Made by a program: the position numbers and the translations under genes. Below are positions 49,095 through 57,656 of a stretch of DNA of 64,000 bases, piece by piece; position 1 is the first letter of the stretch, and every line of letters starts with the position of its first letter. Source of the stretch: Streptomyces sp. CB02923. GTDB lineage: Bacteria; Actinomycetota; Actinomycetes; Streptomycetales; Streptomycetaceae. The stretch lies in contig NZ_LWKZ01000025.1 in NCBI RefSeq assembly GCF_001905005.1, positions 620,001 to 684,000 of the forward strand, in the 5' to 3' direction. The notes under the pieces were generated by a model, which searched no databases, was not told where the DNA came from, and saw only the letters and a program-made list of their open reading frames with translations.

Positions 49095-50545
49095 CAGAGC
49101 CTCCCCGCGGCGGGCGTGCCGGGATCGGTGAGCTGGTTGTGGGCGCCGATGGCGATGCCCGGCACCTGCTGGGCCACCTGCGGGCCCTTGGACCACCAGG
49201 ACAGCGGGTCGATGGAGCCGTCCGCGCGCAGGGCCCCGCGCAGGGACGATTTGATCCCTTCGGGGGTGAGGCCGCTTTCGAGGACCTTGTTGAGGCCCTT
49301 GCTGATGCCCGCCTCCTTGATGCTCGCCCCGGCCACGTCCTGGACGTGGCTGTTCCACGCCAGCTTCATGCGGTTGCCGAAGCCGGTGGTGGTGAAGACC
49401 TTGCTGCCGCCGACGTACTCCTTGCCCATCCCGAGGAGCGACTTGCCCTCCAGGGCCCGGCCGGTGAACCCGGCGTCCCGCAGCGCGCGGATCTTGCTGA
49501 CCTTGTCGATCGAGGCGACGGTACGGCCCTCCACCTGGGCCAGCTTCATGGGCACCTTGGCGCCCTTCATCGCGACGGAGCCGAACTTCCCGAACGGGAC
49601 CACGCCGATGCCGTCCCCCACCAGGTCCATCACGCTCACGTTCGCCCCGCCCAGCTTCGCCGCTCCGTGCGTGGCGAGGGCGCCGAGGGAGGCACCCGCG
49701 CTGGCGAGGGCCAGGGCGCCGGAGAGCGGCGGGCACCACAGGGTCAGCAGCGAGGCGACGCCCAGGATGCTGGAGGCGATCGAGAGCCAGTCGCCGATCT
49801 GTTTCAGCAGGTCGGCGTGCTTGGTGCACCACTCCTGGATGCTGTGGCCCATGCTGGTGAAGAAGTCACCGAGGCTCTCCCAGAACCCCGGGTCGGGCGC
49901 GTTCTCCGTGGCACGCCGGATGCGCTCGGCGATGTTCCGCGCCTCGTCCTGGTGGTTGTCGAGCAGCCCCTCGGCCTTCTTGACGATCGCCTCCAGCTCG
50001 CCGGTGGCGGAGTCCAGACGGCTGCGGGCGGAGTCGAGCGCCGTGTCCGCCTTGTTCAGACGGTCGCTCGCCGCGTCGATCTTCTTCTGCGCGGCGTCCA
50101 GGGAGGCCTGGTCGCTGTAGTACGTGCCGGCCAGCCGCAGGTCGGGGTTGGCCGCGGCCTCGTTGTAGGCGCCGACCGCGCGCTCGTTCTCCGTCTTGCG
50201 GGTGGCCACCGTCTGCTTGGCCGCGGCGGCCTCCGCCTCGTACTGCTTGCCCTTGGTCTGGTACGAGGAGAGCGCGGTGTGCCAGGAACGGAGCTGGGTG
50301 ACGGCGTCGCGCATCGCGTCGCGGCTGTCGCTCACGTACTTCGGCAGATCACCGACCTTGTCCGAGAACGCCTTGGCCGCGTCGCCTTCCCAGTCGCTGC
50401 CGCCCTTGCCGATGCGGGACAGCACGGAGTGCGCGGAGTCCAGGGAGCGCTTGGCCGCGTCCAGCTTGCTGTTGAGGGCGTCGACGGAGCCGAGGTCGCC
50501 GGGCGCCGGATTGAAGCCCAGGGCCGGGAAGTCCTGCTGGGTCAT
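49094..50545 (-). CDS. Large ESX/T7SS-type putative secreted effector with membrane segments
   Basis: Protein of 483 residues, ATG 50545 (MTQQDFPALG) with CAGGTGA upstream. Residues 10-230 are long amphipathic coiled-coil helices with a WXG motif variant (GKGGSDWEGDAAKAF, about residue 50), as in LXG/WXG secreted proteins. Hydrophobic segments cover ~240-300 (WLSIASSILGVASLLTLWCPP, GALALASAGASLGALATHGA). The remaining 180 residues are unlike known toxins and end in LTDPGTPAAGRL. Its partner is the 101-aa WXG100 protein 54 bp upstream. Confidence 0.78.
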   Translation of the reverse strand: MTQQDFPALGFNPAPGDLGSVDALNSKLDAAKRSLDSAHSVLSRIGKGGSDWEGDAAKAFSDKVGDLPKYVSDSRDAMRDAVTQLRSWHTALSSYQTKGKQYEAEAAAAKQTVATRKTENERAVGAYNEAAANPDLRLAGTYYSDQASLDAAQKKIDAASDRLNKADTALDSARSRLDSATGELEAIVKKAEGLLDNHQDEARNIAERIRRATENAPDPGFWESLGDFFTSMGHSIQEWCTKHADLLKQIGDWLSIASSILGVASLLTLWCPPLSGALALASAGASLGALATHGAAKLGGANVSVMDLVGDGIGVVPFGKFGSVAMKGAKVPMKLAQVEGRTVASIDKVSKIRALRDAGFTGRALEGKSLLGMGKEYVGGSKVFTTTGFGNRMKLAWNSHVQDVAGASIKEAGISKGLNKVLESGLTPEGIKSSLRGALRADGSIDPLSWWSKGPQVAQQVPGIAIGAHNQLTDPGTPAAGRL

Positions 50546-50599
50546 GGAGTCACCTGCCGGAGGTCGTGGAGCGCGGAACATTCAGTACGGACATCCACA

Positions 50600-50905
50600 T
50601 CACGCCGCCTTCTTGGCGTTCTTCGCGAAGGCGTCGCGCAGTGCGTGCTCCAGCGACTCGTAGTTCTGCTTGACCTGCTTCAGCTTCTCCTCGATGGCCT
50701 GCGTGCCGTCGGCGATCTTCTTGATGGCGTTGTCCCAGCTGTCGTGGAACTCGTCGCAGGCGTTGTCCAGGGCTTCCGCGCCCGTCGACTTCGGCCCGGT
50801 GTCCTTCAGTGCGCCCAGCGCCTTGCGCATGTTGTCCTGGCTGTCGTGCAGGTCCTTCAGCAGGCGGCCGAGATTCTCCGCCTCGACCTTGAAATAGCTG
50901 CCCAT
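50600..50905 (-). CDS. WXG100-family protein (EsxA-like)
   Basis: Protein of 101 residues, ATG 50905 with GGAGG upstream. Helical hairpin with the W-x-G position degenerated to W-D-N (DEFHDSWDNAIKKIADGTQ), flanked by ENLGRLLKDLHDSQDNMRKAL and a Lys/Ala tail. It is the first gene of the operon and probably dimerises with the N-terminal helices of the 483-aa protein for type VII secretion. Secretion machinery genes (eccC etc.) are not in the window. Confidence 0.82.
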   Translation of the reverse strand: MGSYFKVEAENLGRLLKDLHDSQDNMRKALGALKDTGPKSTGAEALDNACDEFHDSWDNAIKKIADGTQAIEEKLKQVKQNYESLEHALRDAFAKNAKKAA

Positions 50906-51640
50906 GCACCCTCCTTGGCGTCCCCACGTCTATGCACAGCAGTCGCATACGTTACCGCCGTTCGGGGAACTCCCTTGCACGGGGAGCGGCAGGAACGTTC
51001 GAGCGACCGTGCCGGGGGGAGAAAGCGGTGAGAAGGGGGAGAAGCCGGGGGCATCCGAATGCGGAATTCCCGGGCGCTTTCAGATGCCCGGATCGGGCGC
51101 TACCGGCTCATTCAACGAGTTCATGCAACCTTCATCCGAAAACGTTCCTCGGTATCGCGCATACGAATCCCGCTCCGTCGTCGAACAGCCGTGACATCCC
51201 CGTAAGAAAAGGCCCCGGGCAGACGGCCCGTCCACCTTTGCCCGCCCGCCCCGCCCGGCCCCGCACGGCCCTTCCCCGCCCTTCCCCGCCGCGCCCCGCA
51301 CGGCGACGGCGCGTACCTCTTGAGGATCATGCATGTAGGTCTACGGGCCTACCGGACCATCATGCTCCGGTGTCACGGCAGGCGCGGGAAGTACCTCCCG
51401 AAGGCGACGTGCCGGTCTCTCACCCCTGCATAGCCTCGGAGGCGCAGGCAGCGGGGCAGGGCACAGGCAGAGAACAGGGTTGGGCCGGCCTCCGCTGTCC
51501 TGCCGGATGTCCCCGTCCGCGGGCGAACGGCACGCACGTTCCGCGGGCAAACGACTCGCACGCACCGTCTCCGTACCGGCACGTTCACCGGCGCCCCTCC
51601 GCCCCGGCACGCCGGACGGGGAGGAAGGAGCCCCCCCACG
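50906..51640. other. 735-bp divergent intergenic region, no gene seen
   Basis: It separates the WXG100 operon (minus) from the M1 peptidase (plus). It includes an unusually AT-rich stretch at 51100-51210, likely promoter for the WXG100 side, and a dyad GTAGG-N8-CCTAC at 51335-51352 with a possible TTGAGG -35 near 51318. I found no convincing coding frame or structured RNA. Confidence 0.45.
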
Positions 51641-53197
51641 ATGCTCTCCACGGCCTCCACGCCACCCCGGCAGACCAGTGCACACCCCGCGGCTGTGTCC
51701 GCGGCTGCGTCCGCGAAGAAGAGAGCTTCGGCCGTGACCCTCGCGCTGCTCGTGCCGCTCACGGCCACCGGCTGCTACCCGGCCGACGCCAGCCCGGTAC
51801 GCACGGCCGGCGCCCCGGCGGACGCCCGCCCCGGCGCGGACCACGGTAACGAACGCCTCTTCCCCGGACTCGGCAACGGCGGCTACGACGCGCGGAGCTA
51901 CAACGTCCGCTTCGACTACCGCTCCGGCACGACGCGGATGCAGGCCAACTCCGTGATGGACGCCATCGCCACCCAGGACCTCTCCCGCTTCAGCCTCGAC
52001 TCGGCGGTCAAGAAGGTCGAAAAGGTCACCGTCAACGGCCGCCCGGCACACTTCCGGACGAACGACGAGCGCGAGAAGCTGCACGTCGTACCCGCGAAGC
52101 CGGTGGGCAAGGGCAACGCTTTCCGCGTCGAGATCCGTTACACCGCCGACCGCTCCAAGGACCCGGCCTCGCCCGCCTATCACCTTCCGAAGGGCACCGA
52201 GTGGCCGGTCAAGAGCTGGGTCAACACCAAGGACGGCTTCGCCTTCATGGGACAGCCCGACCGGGCCCACCTCTTCTTCCCCTCCAACGACGTGCCCGCC
52301 GACAAGGCCCGTCTCACCCTCGGCGTCACCGTGCCGCGCGGCACGAAGGCCGTGGCCAACGGCGACCTCGTACGGCACCGGCAGCTCGCGGGCTCCCGCG
52401 ACGAGTTCACGTACACCACCCGCGATGAGATTCCCACGGACACCGCCCAGCTGGCGGTGGGCAGGTTCCGTTCCGTCGACCAGCAGGGCCCGCACGGCCT
52501 GCCCGTCCGCAGCTGGGTGCCGGCCGAGCAGTACGACAAGACCGTCGCGAACGCACGGCGCACCGCAGGCCAGATCTCCTGGCTCGAAAAGACGCTCGGC
52601 CTGCGCTACCCCTTCGACCGGTACGGCGTCCTCGGCGTCGACAGCGACTACAACGGTGTGGCACTGGAGACCGCCACCCTCTCCACCTTCTCCGCCCGCG
52701 CCCTGACGATGTCACCGGAGAAGATCACCCCGACCATGGTGCACGAGATCGTGCACCAGTGGTTCGGCGACAGCGTGTCCGTACGCACCTGGGACGACAT
52801 GTGGCTCAGCGAGGGCCACGCGACCTATTACCAGATGCTCTACTCCGCGTCCCACGGTGGCGCCGCCCTCGACACCGCCATGCAAAAGCAATACAAGGCA
52901 GACGTCACACAGCGCGCCGCAGGCGGACCCCCCGGCCGCCTGAAGAAGGCCACAAGTCTCCTCTTCAACACGGACGCCCCCGGCGCCCTCCTGCTCTACG
53001 GCCTCCACCACAAGGTCGGCGACACGACCTTCCGCAAGATAGAAACCACCTTCTTCCGCACCTACCAGGGCCGTTCAGCCAGCACCCAGGACTACATCGA
53101 CATAGCCAACCGAGTCTCCGGCCAAGACCTCACCCCCTACATAAAGAGCTGGCTCTACGGAAAAACCACACCCCCCATGCCAGGCCACCCGAACTGA
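51641..53197 (+). CDS. M1-family metallopeptidase lipoprotein
   Basis: Protein of 518 residues. ATG 51641 follows GGAAGGAG. The signal peptide (residues 25-45) ends in the lipobox LTATGC. Gluzincin zinc site: MVHEIVHQWFGD and 18 residues on WLSEGHATYY, giving HExxH-x18-E. The aminopeptidase N-terminal beta-domain is present. The exopeptidase motif is GVALETATLS in place of GAMEN, as in the actinobacterial subgroup. It probably trims peptides outside the membrane. Monocistronic. Confidence 0.93.
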   Translation: MLSTASTPPRQTSAHPAAVSAAASAKKRASAVTLALLVPLTATGCYPADASPVRTAGAPADARPGADHGNERLFPGLGNGGYDARSYNVRFDYRSGTTRMQANSVMDAIATQDLSRFSLDSAVKKVEKVTVNGRPAHFRTNDEREKLHVVPAKPVGKGNAFRVEIRYTADRSKDPASPAYHLPKGTEWPVKSWVNTKDGFAFMGQPDRAHLFFPSNDVPADKARLTLGVTVPRGTKAVANGDLVRHRQLAGSRDEFTYTTRDEIPTDTAQLAVGRFRSVDQQGPHGLPVRSWVPAEQYDKTVANARRTAGQISWLEKTLGLRYPFDRYGVLGVDSDYNGVALETATLSTFSARALTMSPEKITPTMVHEIVHQWFGDSVSVRTWDDMWLSEGHATYYQMLYSASHGGAALDTAMQKQYKADVTQRAAGGPPGRLKKATSLLFNTDAPGALLLYGLHHKVGDTTFRKIETTFFRTYQGRSASTQDYIDIANRVSGQDLTPYIKSWLYGKTTPPMPGHPN

Positions 53198-53398
53198 AAG
53201 CCGGGCACGGCGGGCTAGGAACAGCCCAGCCTGGCAGCCCCAGCCACGCGGTCATCTCGTGACAGGGCCCGATCGGCCACGCGACGGGCATGTAAGGCCG
53301 GGGCGGTCCGGGCAGCACCGGCCGGACGCATAGCCGCCACCCCGATGTTCATGACCCGGGCTGTGGACTCGCCGGAGAGCGCCTGCCACATTCTTTGC

Positions 53399-53872
53399 AT
53401 GAATTGGTTGTCTCCGATTGCGGCTCTGCTAGGAGCTGTCATCGGTGCTGGTGCGTCACTCCTGGCTCAACGTGGCCAGTGGCGGCAGCAATTGCAAGCA
53501 CAGGACCACCAAGCCCGACGCCAGTTGTACGGCCAGTACCTGGCAGCGTTACACGAGGCCGGGGAACGTCTGCATCTCCTCGCGGCAGGGGTGAAGAAGC
53601 CGGATGCCGACCTGTTCATGGAAGCCGCCCACGAAGCTTTGTCGAGCGAATCGCTGTACTCGCTGCGGGCACAGTTGGTGATCAGTGCTCCTGAACCAGT
53701 GGTGAAGGAGGTACGCAAGTCACTGCTCGCCATGCGTAACTTACGTGACTGCATCGGACGGCGTTCTCTACTCGGGTCCGAGGAACACAAAGCGGCCTAT
53801 CGGGCAGTCCGGGAAACTCAGGAGCGACTCCGTGACCTGATGCGTGCAGACGTGGTCGGCCGGGGACGGTGA
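53399..53872 (+). CDS. Hypothetical single-pass membrane protein
   Basis: Protein of 157 residues from ATG 53399 (MNWLSPIAAL). One N-terminal helix (LLGAVIGAGASLLAQ) is followed by a long charged helical region (RQQLQAQDHQARRQLYGQYLAAL) and a C-terminal helical half. It resembles small Streptomyces proteins of unknown function. Codon third positions are less GC-rich than the neighbours (acc, gaa, caa common), which hints at acquisition. The 200 bp before it holds nothing recognisable. Confidence 0.65.
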   Translation: MNWLSPIAALLGAVIGAGASLLAQRGQWRQQLQAQDHQARRQLYGQYLAALHEAGERLHLLAAGVKKPDADLFMEAAHEALSSESLYSLRAQLVISAPEPVVKEVRKSLLAMRNLRDCIGRRSLLGSEEHKAAYRAVRETQERLRDLMRADVVGRGR

Positions 53873-54013
53873 GCAAGGGGGCATCATGGCTGCCCCTTGC
53901 AGTACCGCTTGAGAACTCCTAACGAAATGATCTTCAGGCGGCTGGACCCGTGTCGATGACGCGGGAGAGGCCTGGTCCGGTGGCCCGTCCGGCGGCAGCC
54001 GGACCCGGATGCG

Positions 54014-54142
54014 TCAGTGTGTGGCGCGCAGGGTGCGGTGGGCGGTGTCGCGGAGGCGGGTGGTGTGGTCGAAGGCGATGATCTCGTGATCGCGGCACGC
54101 GACGGCGAAGGCCGCGAGGAGGCCCGGGTCCGCACCGAGCCC
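54014..54142 (-). pseudogene. Fragment of a WYL-domain-like regulator
   Basis: The minus frame ending at 54014 reads ADPGLLAAFAVACRDHEIIAFDH, similar to the start of the WYL ligand domain of YafY-type regulators (DPGLL..LA.ACR..E.LRFDY), then stops. No helix-turn-helix or remainder of the domain is present. It abuts an unrelated fragment on the other strand. Confidence 0.5.
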
Positions 54143-54400
54143 GACATGATGGGCACCCCGCCGTTCAGGGAGTTCCTCGCCGAGCACCCCGGGATCGAGC
54201 ACCCCTGGCCCACTCCGTGGGGCGTCATGCCCGTCCTCGACCCCTGCGACAGCGACAGCCTCGGCGAGCAGATCCAGCGCGCCCTGCCCGAGACGAAGGT
54301 CGTCAAGGCGTTCGTCACCCAGGAACAGGACACCGTCGTCAACCCGGAGGCCATCGGCGGCGGGGATCACACCATGTTCGTCGCGGGCGAGGACGAGCGG
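54143..54400 (+). pseudogene. Fragment of an F420/NADP-dependent oxidoreductase-like gene
   Basis: The plus frame encodes DSLGEQIQRALPETKVVKAFVTQ and GGGDHTMFVAGED, matching the middle of NADPH:F420 oxidoreductase-like proteins (SLGEQIQ..FP.TKVVK..NT, GDHT.FV.G.D). The N-terminal Rossmann part and C-terminus are missing, and it runs straight into a different fragment. Confidence 0.55.
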
Positions 54401-54402
54401 CG

Positions 54403-54534
54403 GAGCAGCGACTGCTGGAGATGGGCGCCACCGAGCCCGCCCACCAGCCCGGCGGAAAGCACTGGACGGTCCTGCTCGCCCCCTCCGGCCAGCCCTTTTG
54501 CATCCACGGCAGCTACGGACCCCGGCGACCATGA
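54403..54534 (+). pseudogene. C-terminal fragment of a VOC/glyoxalase-fold protein
   Basis: The frame ending at 54534 encodes RLLEMGATEPAHQPGGKHW, then TVLLAPSGQPFCIHGSYGP, the typical last strand pair of VOC proteins (MGA...W.VL.DP.GN.FC). It overlaps the next frame's ATG by 4 nt, which may preserve an ancestral operon junction. Confidence 0.55.
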
Positions 54535-54895
54535 CCGTTCTGCCCCGCATCACCGCAGCCACGCGCCGCGCCCGCCTCGTCCGCCGTCATCTCCTCGTTC
54601 CTGCCGTGCGGGAGAAGACGGCTGAGGCGGTGGCCGAGGCGCTGGTCGGCTTGCACGCCACCGACCCCGCCACCGTCTTCCTGGCCACGGCCGCTCGTAT
54701 GCACCGGCCCACCGTCGCCGCCATCGAACGGCCTCTCTACGACAGCACCACCGCCACCGGCTGTCCGGCGCTGGAGCGCATCCGGTGCATGCGCCGCACC
54801 ATGTTCGTTCTCCCTGCCCGCCTGGCCCCGGCCGTCCAGTCCGCGACCGTCCGCGACACGCACCGGCACCGCGTCGACGCCATGGCGAAACTCCA
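54531..54895 (+). pseudogene. 5' portion of a winged-helix (AlkZ-like, HTH_42) gene
   Basis: ATG 54531 starts RITAATRRARLVRRHLL, EALVGLHATDPATVFLAT, RPTVAAIERPLYD and RTMFVLPARLAPAVQSAT, matching the N-terminus of the winged-helix DNA-binding family that includes the AlkZ DNA glycosylase. Full members are about 370 residues; here similarity ends after ~120 residues and the frame continues antisense into another gene remnant. Confidence 0.6.
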
Positions 54896-54924
54896 CGACA
54901 CCCTCGGCTGGAACGAGGGCGGCC

Positions 54925-55350
54925 ACGCGGTCGCCGCGCAAGGGGCGAGAGCGAGCACCGCGCACACCTGGGGCAGGTCGGCGGCGCGCAGTGCCGCGCG
55001 GCCGCCCATGGAGTGGGCCACGAGCACCACCGGTACGTCGCCGAAGTCTTCCGCCAGTTCGCGGAGTGCCTGCCGGGTGTCGTACAGGGCGTCCGCGGCG
55101 GGGCCGTTCCAGCCACGCAGGCGGTAGCGCGCCTCGGCCAGCAGCACCCCGTCGTCGGGCAGGGCCGTGGCGGTGGCTCGTACGAAGGGCTTCATCCGGA
55201 GTGCGGCGAGGTGCCACGGCCGGGACGGACGTCGGCTGGGGCGCGGCCGCCGTGCAGGAACAGCACAGCGGCACGTGCCCGGCGGGGCGTGCGGCGCGGG
55301 ACCAGCGCGCGCGGGGCCGTGTCTTGAGACCGTTGTCGGTGCTCGGTCAT
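54925..55350 (-). pseudogene. Frameshifted and truncated alpha/beta-hydrolase
   Basis: ATG 55350 (GAAGGGA upstream) reads MTEHRQRSQD to AVLFLHGGRAPADV, the oxyanion-loop region. The family sequence then continues only in another frame (RPWHLAALRMKPFVRA, VVLVAHSMGGRAALRAADLP with the nucleophile serine, VLALAP), so a frameshift lies near 55220. The catalytic Asp/His part is missing because the gene ends at the junction with the AlkZ-like fragment near 54.9 kb. Confidence 0.65.
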
Positions 55351-55438
55351 CTACGATCCCTTCGGGCTGCACACGTCGCCGCAGGACACTCTCTCCTGGG
55401 CATTCGTGGCCGGTGGGCCGGTTGACTGGTCGAGCGGA

Positions 55439-55466
55439 CCAATCCGCGGTCTCTCTAGGTCCGGAT
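55439..55466 (+). promoter_or_regulatory. SigK-type promoter of sigK-rskA
   Basis: CCAATCC (55439-55445), 15 nt, CCGGAT (55461-55466). The identical boxes with the same spacing precede the lipid operon, and a one-base variant precedes the molybdoenzyme gene. The boxes resemble the mycobacterial SigK elements (CCATCC / CCGAAT). Predicted transcription start about 55473. Confidence 0.72.
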
Positions 55467-55500
55467 GACCACTGGAGACGTCCCGATCACGGAGGGCCCT

Positions 55501-56085
55501 GTGAAAGAAGCCGTACATATCGGCAGAAACCCGTCTGCCGGACCGGACCTGCAAGAACTGGTGGGCCGCGTGGCCCTGGGCGACCAGGACGCGTTCGCCT
55601 CGGTGTACGACATGGTGACGGGCCCGGTTCTCGGCACCGTACGGGCGGTCCTGCGTGATCCGGCGCAGTCCGAGGAGGTCGCGCAGGAGGTTCTGGTGGA
55701 GGTGTGGCGCACCGCGCCCCGCTACCGCGCCGACCGGGGTACGGCGATCAACTGGATCCTCACCCTGGCTCACCGGCGCGCGATCGACCGGGTCCGCTCC
55801 GTGGAGGCCGCCGCGGCCCGTGACCACAAGGCCGCGCTCCTGGACCGTACGCCCGACTACGACGAGGTGTCCGAGCAGGTCGAGGCCCGCCTGGAGCGGG
55901 AGCAGGTCCGGCGCTGTCTGCGCACGCTGACCGGGATCCAGCGGCAGGCCGTCACGCTCGCCTACTACCGTGGACTGACCTACCGTCAAGTCGCCGAAGC
56001 CCTGACGCTGCCCCTGGGCACGGTCAAGACGCGGCTGCGCGACGGTCTCATCCGGCTGCGCGACTGCCTGGGGGTCACCGCGTGA
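55501..56085 (+). CDS. sigK: ECF sigma factor SigK
   Basis: Protein of 194 residues from GTG 55501, with GGAGGG 4 nt upstream. An in-frame ATG at 55465 is rejected because it lies inside the -10 box of the predicted promoter. Sigma region 2 is DAFASVYDMVTGPVLGTVRAVL with EEVAQEVLVEVWRTAPRY; region 4 is LTGIQRQAVTLAYYRGLTYRQVAEALTLPLGTVKTRLRDGL. It closely resembles mycobacterial SigK and is followed at once by its anti-sigma gene (GTGA overlap). It is predicted to drive itself, the lipid operon and the molybdoenzyme. Confidence 0.92.
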   Translation: MKEAVHIGRNPSAGPDLQELVGRVALGDQDAFASVYDMVTGPVLGTVRAVLRDPAQSEEVAQEVLVEVWRTAPRYRADRGTAINWILTLAHRRAIDRVRSVEAAAARDHKAALLDRTPDYDEVSEQVEARLEREQVRRCLRTLTGIQRQAVTLAYYRGLTYRQVAEALTLPLGTVKTRLRDGLIRLRDCLGVTA

Positions 56086-56837
56086 ACCACGCCGACCTGC
56101 ACACCTTGACCGGCGCCTACGCGCTGCACGCGCTGTCCGACACCGAGCGGGCCGCGTTCGAGCGACACCTCGCGGACTGCGTGGCGTGCGCCCAGGAGAC
56201 CGCCGAACTCACCGCCACCGCCGCCCGCCTGGGCCTCGCCGTCTCCGTCACGCCCCGCCCCGTACTGCGCGAACAGGTGCTGCACCGGATCACCACGGTG
56301 CGCCAGGAGTCCCCCCGGGGCCCCGTGCTGCCCGGGACCGGCCGTACGCCGACAGCACGGCGGCACCCCCTGTCCCGGTGGGTGCTCGCGGCGTGCCTCG
56401 CGGTGGCCGCCGGGCTCGGCGGGACCGCGGTGTGGCAGCACCAGCGCGCCGAGGACGCCCTGGAGCAGGCCCGGCAGGCCGAGCGGAGCGCGGACGGTGT
56501 CGCCGCGGTCCTCGCGGCGCCGGACGCCAGGACCGGCTCGGCGAAGCTGGCCGACGGCGCCACCGGGACCGTCGTCGTCTCCGCCGCCCGGAACCGGGCG
56601 GTGTTCCTCGCCTCCGGGATGGCACACCCGCCGCGCGGCAAGGTCTACCAGCTGTGGTTCGACGACGGCGGGACCATGCGTTCGGCGGGACTCATGGACA
56701 CCGGGAGGGTGGACCAGGCCGTGCTGATGAGCGGCACCGTCGACGGTGCGTCGGGCATGGGTATCACTGTCGAGCCCGCCGGAGGCTCGGATCAGCCGAC
56801 CTCCGCGCCGGTGGCCCTGATGCCCCTCCCGGCCTGA
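56082..56837 (+). CDS. rskA: Anti-sigma-K factor (RskA-like)
   Basis: Protein of 251 residues, GTG 56082 overlapping sigK. The N-terminal anti-sigma domain has the H-x3-C-x2-C motif (ERHLADCVACAQE). One transmembrane helix is near residue 105 (WVLAACLAVAAGLGGTAVW). The extracytoplasmic RskA domain follows (GKVYQLWFDDGGTMRSAGLMD, GITVEPAGGSDQPTS). It should hold SigK at the membrane until regulated proteolysis releases it. Confidence 0.92.
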   Translation: MNHADLHTLTGAYALHALSDTERAAFERHLADCVACAQETAELTATAARLGLAVSVTPRPVLREQVLHRITTVRQESPRGPVLPGTGRTPTARRHPLSRWVLAACLAVAAGLGGTAVWQHQRAEDALEQARQAERSADGVAAVLAAPDARTGSAKLADGATGTVVVSAARNRAVFLASGMAHPPRGKVYQLWFDDGGTMRSAGLMDTGRVDQAVLMSGTVDGASGMGITVEPAGGSDQPTSAPVALMPLPA

Positions 56838-56855
56838 ACGGCGGGAGGGCGTGCC

Positions 56856-57656
56856 TCAACCACGCGGCGGCAGGGGGAAGAAGCCGGTCGTGCGAGCCAC
56901 GTACTCGGCATAGCCCGGACGCTCGGCCATGTGCCGCTCAAGGAGCCGCCGGCCGCTGCCCCGGGTCAGCAGCAGGCTCATCACCAGGGGCGACACGGCG
57001 CTGACGGCCGCCGCGGCGGGCGCGTCGCAGGCGGTCAGGAACAGGCCCCACCAGACACAGAAGTCCCCGAAATAGTTGGGGTGGCGGGTCCAGCGCCACA
57101 GTCCTCGGTCCATGATCCTGCCCCGGTTCGCCGGGTCCGCCTTGAACCGCGCCAGCTGTGCGTCCCCGACCGCCTCGAAGAACAGCCCGACGGCCCACAG
57201 CACCACGCCCGCCCAGGCGAGCCCTGTCAGCGGGCCCGGCACGTACTGCGCGGCCTGGACCGGCAGCGACACCAGCCACACGAGCGCGCCCTGGAGCAGG
57301 TAGACCACGCGCAGGGCGTAGAGGTTCCTGCTGCCGGGAGCTTTGCCCAGCATGCGTTCGTACCGCGGATCCTCGCCGTGCCCGCGGCCGCGCCGGGCGA
57401 TGTGCAGGGCCAGCCGCAGCCCCCACACCGCGGTCAGCACGGTCACCAGGGCACGGCGGCCCGGGTCGCCGGTGCCCGCCGACGCCAGGAAGCTCACCGC
57501 GGCGACCGCGGTGAACCCGAGCCCCCACGCGACGTCGACGATCCGGTGCACGCCTTTGCGTACGGCCACGGCGAACGTGACCAGCATGACGGCAAGCGCG
57601 GCGGATGCCGACCAGGCCAGGCCCGCCCCGAACGCGGCCCAGGCGAAACCGTTCAC
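56856..57656 (-). CDS. DUF1295 (steroid 5-alpha-reductase-like) membrane protein
   Basis: Protein of 266 residues. GTG 57656 overlaps the upstream stop (GTGA). It has six or seven hydrophobic helices and the C-terminal DUF1295/ICMT signature: GRIMDRGLWRWTRHPNYFGDFCVWWG and MAERPGYAEYVARTTGFFPLPPRG. It is the homologue of Rv0446c in the M. tuberculosis SigK operon. It probably reduces or modifies a membrane lipid. Last gene of the five-gene operon and convergent with rskA (18 bp between stops). Confidence 0.9.
   Translation of the reverse strand: MNGFAWAAFGAGLAWSASAALAVMLVTFAVAVRKGVHRIVDVAWGLGFTAVAAVSFLASAGTGDPGRRALVTVLTAVWGLRLALHIARRGRGHGEDPRYERMLGKAPGSRNLYALRVVYLLQGALVWLVSLPVQAAQYVPGPLTGLAWAGVVLWAVGLFFEAVGDAQLARFKADPANRGRIMDRGLWRWTRHPNYFGDFCVWWGLFLTACDAPAAAAVSAVSPLVMSLLLTRGSGRRLLERHMAERPGYAEYVARTTGFFPLPPRG

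Noticed and set aside
53215..53442. 75-codon minus-strand frame before the 157-aa gene
   Set aside because: No ribosome site, overlaps the plus-strand start and shows no recognisable family.
55465..55500. Extra N-terminal codons of sigK from ATG 55465
   Set aside because: The ATG overlaps the predicted -10 box, so it should not be in the mRNA.
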